DNA from: Halomicrobium zhouii
GTDB taxonomy: Archaea; Halobacteriota; Halobacteria; Halobacteriales; Haloarculaceae
Assembly (NCBI RefSeq): GCF_900114435.1
Contig: NZ_FOZK01000003.1
Span: 610,463 to 674,462, forward strand
Reading direction: 5' to 3'
DNA length: 64,000 bases
In this document: positions 59,054 through 64,000 of the stretch, in pieces
How positions within the stretch are numbered: the first letter of the stretch is position 1
How the letters are laid out: every line of letters starts with the position of its first letter
Made by a program: the position numbers and the translations under genes
The notes under the pieces: generated by a model
What the model saw: the letters and a program-made list of their open reading frames with translations, nothing else
Databases searched by the model: none
Told to the model about the DNA's origin: nothing

Positions 59054-61303
59054 TCAGTCGTTGCGGCGGACTGCCAGCAGTGCCGCAGCGATGAGGGCGC
59101 CGAGTGCAGCGACGACCGTGAAGCCAGGTCCACTGTCGTCAGTGGGTGACTCTTCAGTGTCGGTTTCCGTGTCGCCGTCGCCTTCGGTGGTCTCGGTTTC
59201 CGTGTCGGTGTCAGTCTCCGTGTCGGTTTCCGTCTCAGTTTCGTTTGGCGTAGCCGTCTCGGTCCCGTCGTCGAGTTCGCCTTCGGCGACGACCTGACCG
59301 TCTTCGTCGACGTCGTATTCGTCGATGGTCAGTGAGAGGTTCGTGCCTTCACTGAGGTCGCTGAAGTCCGCGGTCGCGTTGAACGTTCCGTCGGGCTGGA
59401 CCGTCGGGTCCGGCCGCGTCAGGAACGGACTCGTCGAGTCGTCGGACTCGATGGTGATGCGCAGTTCGGACCCGGGCGCGATGTTAGTCGTCCCGGAGAC
59501 CGTCTGGTTGTCGGCTGCCTCGACGAGGACGAGTTCGTCCTCGTTCATGTCGAGGTTCACTTCGGGTTCGACGACCTCGAAGTTCGAGGCGACCGTCTCG
59601 GCCTCGTCGTCATCGTCGAAGTTCAGGACGTTGTCGTCACCGCTGTCGTCACCGTCCTCGGTCTGGAGTTCATCGTGGACGGAGAACTCCGCGGTGTATT
59701 CAGTCTCTTCGAAGATGTCGTTGCCGTCCTCATCCTGGGCGGACGTATCCATCGCGACGTAGTACGTGTTGTTGTCACCGTCGGCAACAATTTCGACGTC
59801 TTCGCTGGGGAGTTCAAGTCCCTCGGAGTCGACGTTTGCGCCGGGATCAGTTTCCTCGACCGTGAGCGTCGTCGCACCGGCAGTATCGAGGAAGGTATCC
59901 TCGTCGGAGCTCTCTAGGAGCCCTTCGAGACCGGAGGCTTCGATCTGGACGATAGCGTAGTCCTCCATAGCAACCTCGTCAGACTGGGTGACGTTGCTGC
60001 CGAGACCGGCAACCACGACATCCTGCTCCCAGTCACTGAAGTCGCTCGGTGCGGTCATGATAGTGAGGTTGTCCGTCGACCGGTCCTGCAGCGAGAGTGC
60101 ACCGACTTCGTCAGCGCCTTCGTACGCATCGGAGTCGAGTGGGTTGTGGCCGACCGAGACGTTCATGTCGTACTCGGTGGAGTCCAGGAGATCGTCGGAG
60201 GCATCCACGTCTGTGGCATCGTCAGCTGCAGCGAAGGAACCGCCCTCCTCGATGACGTCGATAGTGTCGTCGTCACCCTCGACCGAGAGCACGTCGTTCC
60301 CAGCAGAGGAACTGACCCACGTACCCGCAGTGTAGGAGTTGAACTGAACGGTAACCTCACCGTCTTCGTCGTCGTCCGTCACTTCGGCGACGATCCAGTA
60401 GTTCTGGTCCTCGCTACCGATGGTGATCGTACCTTCGTCAGTGTTCTCCATCTCCAGGGTGATGTCGGCGACGTCACCGACCTGATCCTGGGGAACGTCG
60501 TTCGCGAACTGGATGTCACCCTCACCAGCGTCGCTCACGTTGATCGACGCGCTGGAGGATGCTTCCGTGTCCGTCACTTCGAAGTCGAAGGTGTACTCGC
60601 CGGTGTCGACACCGGAGAAGTCGGTGTTGAAGTCGCCCGACGTGACGCCCTCGAGCGTGATGGTGTCGTCCTCGCCGTCAGCGTCGGAGACCGTAAACTC
60701 GCCCTCGCGGTCACCGTCGTCGTCGGACGCGTCCTCGTCGAAGATGTTCTCGAGTTCACCCTCGTCGAGGCCGTCCGCAGTGACTTCCACGGCGTGTCGG
60801 CCACGGTTGGTGGTGATATCGAGTTCGACGTCGCTGTCCTCGTCAGTGACGTTAGCGTCCTCGAAGTCTGCATCGAAGGTCTGCGTAGTTATCGAGAAGA
60901 CGGCCGCTCCCGAATCATCTACAGCACCGATCTGGCCGTCGTTGACCACTACGGGCTCTCCGTTCGAGTTGCGGATTTCGAATTCACCGTCGTACCCGTC
61001 GGTACTGAAGGTGAAGACGCCGTCTTCGTCAGGGGTGAGAACTGTCTTGAAGTCCTCGCCATCCCCGTCGTCGTCCATGTTCACCTCGTAGAGTTCGTAC
61101 GTCTCGTCAGTATCGTCTGTCTCTGCCAGCACCGTCTCTCCCCAGTACCGGTCGTCGGTATCGAGGTGAGTATCGTAATCATACTCGTCCGTATCGTGAT
61201 TCGCAGCGGCTGAGCCGGGCAGCGCGACGGTCATCGCGAAGACCGAGAAGACCATCAGCGCAGCCAGGAACAGGCTACGAAGTTTGTTGTTTGTCGTTGT
61301 CAT
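59054..61303 (-). CDS. S-layer-type surface glycoprotein 1 with PGF-CTERM
   Basis: A 749-residue secreted protein. The N-terminal signal (KLRSLFLAALMVFSVFAMTVALPGSAAA) is of the haloarchaeal surface-glycoprotein type. The ectodomain is extremely acidic (Asp/Glu-rich) with Ig-like beta-strand repeats and several N-x-S/T sites (e.g. NVTD, NVSV, NLTI, NVTQ). A Thr/Glu-rich linker (TETETDTETDTDTETET) precedes PGF (about residue 725), a transmembrane helix and RRND. The start at 61303 matches its tandem paralogue; the longer in-frame start at 61477 is rejected. Confidence 0.92.
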   Translation of the reverse strand: MTTTNNKLRSLFLAALMVFSVFAMTVALPGSAAANHDTDEYDYDTHLDTDDRYWGETVLAETDDTDETYELYEVNMDDDGDGEDFKTVLTPDEDGVFTFSTDGYDGEFEIRNSNGEPVVVNDGQIGAVDDSGAAVFSITTQTFDADFEDANVTDEDSDVELDITTNRGRHAVEVTADGLDEGELENIFDEDASDDDGDREGEFTVSDADGEDDTITLEGVTSGDFNTDFSGVDTGEYTFDFEVTDTEASSSASINVSDAGEGDIQFANDVPQDQVGDVADITLEMENTDEGTITIGSEDQNYWIVAEVTDDDEDGEVTVQFNSYTAGTWVSSSAGNDVLSVEGDDDTIDVIEEGGSFAAADDATDVDASDDLLDSTEYDMNVSVGHNPLDSDAYEGADEVGALSLQDRSTDNLTIMTAPSDFSDWEQDVVVAGLGSNVTQSDEVAMEDYAIVQIEASGLEGLLESSDEDTFLDTAGATTLTVEETDPGANVDSEGLELPSEDVEIVADGDNNTYYVAMDTSAQDEDGNDIFEETEYTAEFSVHDELQTEDGDDSGDDNVLNFDDDDEAETVASNFEVVEPEVNLDMNEDELVLVEAADNQTVSGTTNIAPGSELRITIESDDSTSPFLTRPDPTVQPDGTFNATADFSDLSEGTNLSLTIDEYDVDEDGQVVAEGELDDGTETATPNETETETDTETDTDTETETTEGDGDTETDTEESPTDDSGPGFTVVAALGALIAAALLAVRRND

Positions 61304-61439
61304 AGGTTGTCGGTTGTCCGATTGGGCGGCGACAGCAGCTTTCGTCCCGTTCGGCCGTACGAGCGGCGTGTTTTTGACCGAACAGGAGTAGTCGTTGATG
61401 CCACCATGGGTAGGGGTACATTCAAACGGTATGGTGGGT

Positions 61440-61450
61440 GTTATAAATCC
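61440..61450 (-). promoter_or_regulatory. TATA box of S-layer gene 1
   Basis: On the minus strand GGATTTATAAC lies about 137-147 bp upstream of the ATG, implying a leader of roughly 110 nt, as seen for strongly expressed S-layer mRNAs. The 429-bp interval to the paralogue holds this leader and promoter, AT-rich sequence, and the downstream signals of the second gene. Confidence 0.65.
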
Positions 61451-61642
61451 TTTGTGGTAATGTGGGGCCGTTGACACCGGTTCTCAAGGCCGCTACCCGC
61501 CGTTTTCAGCATCTTTGGGGAGTAGTGTTAGAAATCCCATCATATCATTGGAGAGAAAGAATACGACGGTAAACACCGCCACTCTGTAGAATATACGCGA
61601 TTCGAATCAGGAAATTATGCGGTTGTCTTGACTTTCTATCAT

Positions 61643-61651
61643 AAAAAAAAA
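61643..61651 (-). terminator. T-run downstream of S-layer gene 2
   Basis: Nine A on the plus strand, i.e. a run of nine T on the coding strand, about 80 bp after the stop of the second S-layer gene. This is a typical archaeal T-rich termination signal. Confidence 0.6.
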
Positions 61652-61705
61652 CGCCACAGCTACCGCTCGTCGGTTAGCGTCGAAGAAAAAGCGGAAATTC
61701 GGGAA

Positions 61706-61732
61706 CCGGACGAAGTCCGGTAGTTAGCTACC
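61706..61732 (-). terminator. tandem hairpins after S-layer gene 2
   Basis: GGTAG/CTACC and CCGGAC/GTCCGG stem-loops abut the stop codon exactly as after the first S-layer gene, so the duplication included the 3' flank. Confidence 0.6.
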
Positions 61733-63997
61733 TCAGTTGTTGCGGCGGACTGCCAGCAGTGCCGCAGCGATGAGGGCGCCGAGAGCCGCGATGACCGTGA
61801 AGCCGGGCCCGCTGTCGTCAGTGGGCGTGTCGGTTTCCGTGTCCTCGGATTCTTCCGTCGTCTCCTCGGTAGCCTCCTCAGTCGACTCAGTCGGCTCTTC
61901 GGTGGCCGTCTCAGTCGTCTCAGTCGGCGTTGCCGTCTCAGTTTCCTCGGAGACCTGCGCAACGACCTGACCGTCCTCGTCGAAGTCCTCGCTCAGGTGG
62001 CCGAGCGTGACCGTCAGGTTCGTACCTTCGCTGAGGTCGCTGAAGTCAGCGTTCGCCTCGAACGTTCCGTCGGGCTGGACTTCCGCGTCTGGCCGCGTCA
62101 GGAACGGGCTCGTCGAGTCGTCGGACTCGATGCTGAGGGTCAGCTCGCTACCGGGCGCCCAGTTGGTCGTCCCGGAGACGGTCTGATTGTCAGCGGCTTC
62201 GACGAGAACGAGGTCGTCCTCGTTCAGGTCGAAGCTGGATTCGCCTGCGACGACGTCGAAGTTGCCGCTAACGGCTTCGTCGTTGTCGTCTTCGTCAACA
62301 TTCAGGGGATTCGTGTCGTCGTCACCGTACGTGTCCGCAAGGTCGCCTTCGCTTCCGAGGACGGAGAACTCAGCAGAGTACTCCGTATCCTCCTCGAAGC
62401 TGAAGTCGTCGTCACCCTTGTCTTCACTACCGGTATCAACAGCCACGTAGTACGTGTTGTTGTTCCCGTCAGCGACAATGTTGTAACCCTCGTTGGCGTT
62501 CGCCCATGCGAGGGTTTCCGCGCCGGCGTTCGCACCGGGGTTTGCTTCCTCGATCACGAGGCTCGTAGCGTCGCCTGTGTTCAGGAAGTTATCCTTGTTG
62601 TCCAGAGACTCGTAGTAGCCTTCGAGACCAGAGGCCTCAATTTGGACGACCACGTAGTCCTGCTGTGCGATTTCGTTAGCCTGGGTGACGTTGCTGCCCA
62701 TCCCTGCGTTGATGGCGTCAGCGTCGCTCCATTCACTGAATGCTTCAGGAGCCGTCATGACCGTCACGTTGTCGGTCGAACGGTCCTGCAGTGAGAGGGC
62801 ACCGACGTCAGCGGGGTCATGGTAGTTCGACCCTTTCGCGTCTGCGTGCGCCTCGTCACCGTCGTAGTTGATGCCCGTCGAGACGTTCATATCGTACTCG
62901 GTAGCATCAAGGATGTCGTAATTCGGCTCATCAACGTTGAAGTCACCGCCCTCACGCTGGACAGTGACGTCATCGTCGCTGTCTTCAACACTGAGTACCG
63001 GCGTGTCACCGTCGTATGCTCCCGCCGTGTAGGAGTTGAACTGAACGGTCACCTCACCGTCTTCGTCACCGTCTTCAACCGTAGCGACGATCCAGTAGTT
63101 CTGGTCCGCGCTACCGATGGTGAGCGTGCCTTCTTGGGTGTTGTCCATCTCCAGGGTGATGTCGGCGACGTCACCGACCTGGTCCTGGGGAACGTCGTTC
63201 GCGAACTGGATGTCACCTTCTGCAGCGTCGCTCACGTTGATCGACGCGCTGGAGGATGCTTCCGTGTCATTCGCTTCGAAGTCGAAGGTGTACTCGCCGG
63301 TGCTGATGCCGGAGAAGTTCGTTCGGTAATCACCAGAGCTGACATCCTGAAGGATCAGAGTGTCACCATCGGTCGTCTGCTCGGTGAACTCACCGTCGCG
63401 GTTGTCCTGATTGGTGAAGATGTCACGCAGGTCGTCTGCGTCGAGGCCATCTGCACTCACTCGGACATCGTGAGCGCCACGGTTGGTGTCGATGGTGAGT
63501 TCGACGTCCTCGTCCTCGTCGTTGACATCAGAGTCCTCGAACTCAGCGTCGAGGGTCTGCGTCGTTACCGAGAACGTAGCATCGCCGTCGGAAGTGCCTG
63601 AGGTGGGGCTAAGCTCACCGTTAGGCCCAACGTTAGCGATATCGCCATCAGATTCTCGGATTTCGTAGTCACCGCTCAGACCATCAGTACTGAATGTTGC
63701 GTAGCCGTCATCATCCAGGGTGAGGGTTCGTACGAACTCCGTCTGATCGTTGTCGGAACCAGCTGTCGTGGTCCACAGTTCGTAGTTCTCGTCCTCGCTA
63801 TTGTCGAATACGAGGATAGTTTCGCCCCAATACCGTGTGTCAGACGTAAGGTGTGCGTCTGCATCCACATCCGAATATGCTTCGGAGTCGTGGTTCGCAG
63901 CGGCTGAGCCGGGCAGCGCGACGGTCATCGCGAAGACCGAGAAGACCATCAGCGCAGCCAGGAACAGGCTACGAAGTTTGTCGTTTGTCGTTGTCAT
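61733..63997 (-). CDS. S-layer-type surface glycoprotein 2 with PGF-CTERM
   Basis: A 754-residue tandem paralogue of the preceding gene. Signal sequence identical (KLRSLFLAALMVFSVFAMTVALPGSAAANHD), same domain plan, and near-identical central segment (ASSSASINVSDAAEGDIQFANDVPQDQVGDVADITLEM). The linker is Thr/Glu/Ser-rich (TEEPTESTEEATEETTEES). The end is GPGFTVIAALGALIAAALLAVRRNN. Intervening parts have diverged. It is complete but begins 3 bp from the window edge, so its promoter is outside. Confidence 0.92.
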   Translation of the reverse strand: MTTTNDKLRSLFLAALMVFSVFAMTVALPGSAAANHDSEAYSDVDADAHLTSDTRYWGETILVFDNSEDENYELWTTTAGSDNDQTEFVRTLTLDDDGYATFSTDGLSGDYEIRESDGDIANVGPNGELSPTSGTSDGDATFSVTTQTLDAEFEDSDVNDEDEDVELTIDTNRGAHDVRVSADGLDADDLRDIFTNQDNRDGEFTEQTTDGDTLILQDVSSGDYRTNFSGISTGEYTFDFEANDTEASSSASINVSDAAEGDIQFANDVPQDQVGDVADITLEMDNTQEGTLTIGSADQNYWIVATVEDGDEDGEVTVQFNSYTAGAYDGDTPVLSVEDSDDDVTVQREGGDFNVDEPNYDILDATEYDMNVSTGINYDGDEAHADAKGSNYHDPADVGALSLQDRSTDNVTVMTAPEAFSEWSDADAINAGMGSNVTQANEIAQQDYVVVQIEASGLEGYYESLDNKDNFLNTGDATSLVIEEANPGANAGAETLAWANANEGYNIVADGNNNTYYVAVDTGSEDKGDDDFSFEEDTEYSAEFSVLGSEGDLADTYGDDDTNPLNVDEDDNDEAVSGNFDVVAGESSFDLNEDDLVLVEAADNQTVSGTTNWAPGSELTLSIESDDSTSPFLTRPDAEVQPDGTFEANADFSDLSEGTNLTVTLGHLSEDFDEDGQVVAQVSEETETATPTETTETATEEPTESTEEATEETTEESEDTETDTPTDDSGPGFTVIAALGALIAAALLAVRRNN

Positions 63998-64000
63998 AGG

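Noticed and set aside
61304..61477. N-terminal extension of S-layer protein 1
   Set aside because: It would place 58 residues before the signal peptide and cross the promoter; the tandem paralogue starts at the same MTTTN position as the shorter form.
1..64000. CRISPR array, rRNA operon, transposase or prophage genes
   Set aside because: No regularly spaced identical repeats with unique spacers, no rRNA sequence and no transposase or capsid motifs were seen on either strand.

Overview
The window is about 64 kb of a high-GC, densely coded genome from a halophilic archaeon (class Halobacteria). The evidence is strongly acidic proteins, a TFB, archaeal RNA polymerase subunit L, RNase P component 4, Trm5, diphthine synthase, archaeosortase A with PGF-CTERM surface glycoproteins, a haloarchaeal 7S (SRP) RNA, archaeal tRNAs and TATA/BRE-style promoters. 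The genus cannot be fixed from the sequence alone. No rRNA, CRISPR array, transposase or prophage was seen.

Layout: 1-8.3 kb holds small zinc-ribbon proteins, a NUDIX hydrolase, tfb, gatCA, an M48 protease, tRNA-Glu, a Cys-rich copper-type protein and a sugar-1-phosphate nucleotidylyltransferase. 8.3-27.3 kb is dominated by cobalamin genes. A CbiX-like protein and a divergent cobN-cbiC / chelatase ATPase-VWA pair come first, then the cobalt transporter cbtBA. After these lies a long minus-strand series read from 26.3 to 18.3 kb: cbiT-cbiL-cbiF, a hairpin element, cbiG-cbiH2-cbiH1-ferredoxin, a LAGLIDADG-like protein, cbiX-ferredoxin and a DUF3209 protein. A divergent winged-helix regulator sits at its head. 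27.4-35.9 kb has small haloarchaeal proteins, a GH3 glycosidase, an AT-richer island next to tRNA-Arg, a RecA-like ATPase, two glycosyltransferases and rnp4. 36.6-48.7 kb has yhbY-mscS, a response regulator, SRP RNA, an HtrA-type protease, hisF, a sugar dehydrogenase, a HEAT-repeat membrane protein, a second M48 protease, rpoL and a chymotrypsin-fold protease. 48.7-57.3 kb has a cytochrome oxidase subunit III neighbourhood, a 934-residue YegP-repeat membrane protein, tRNA-Thr, trm5 and dph5. 57.9-64 kb has artA followed by two tandem S-layer-type glycoproteins carrying PGF-CTERM tails, the sorting signal that ArtA recognises.

How the genes work together: the cobalamin block supplies cobalt uptake (CbtAB), cobalt insertion (CbiX, and CobN with a fused ChlI/ChlD-like partner), corrin-ring methylation and contraction (CbiL, CbiF, CbiH, CbiG, CbiT, CbiC) and candidate regulators. 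The artA block couples a sorting/lipidation enzyme with its likely substrates.

The most unusual signals are non-coding. Downstream of all three tRNA genes lie alternating direct and inverted copies of the tRNA T-arm (TTCAAATCC / GGATTTGAA), and the interval between successive copies forms its own hairpin. A second family of roughly 0.5-kb GC-rich composite hairpin repeats occupies two intergenic gaps, and a related hairpin splits the cbi operon. Among proteins, a LAGLIDADG-endonuclease-like protein inside the cobalamin operon, with one acidic residue replaced by Cys, and a membrane protein with about 13 YegP-like repeats stand out.
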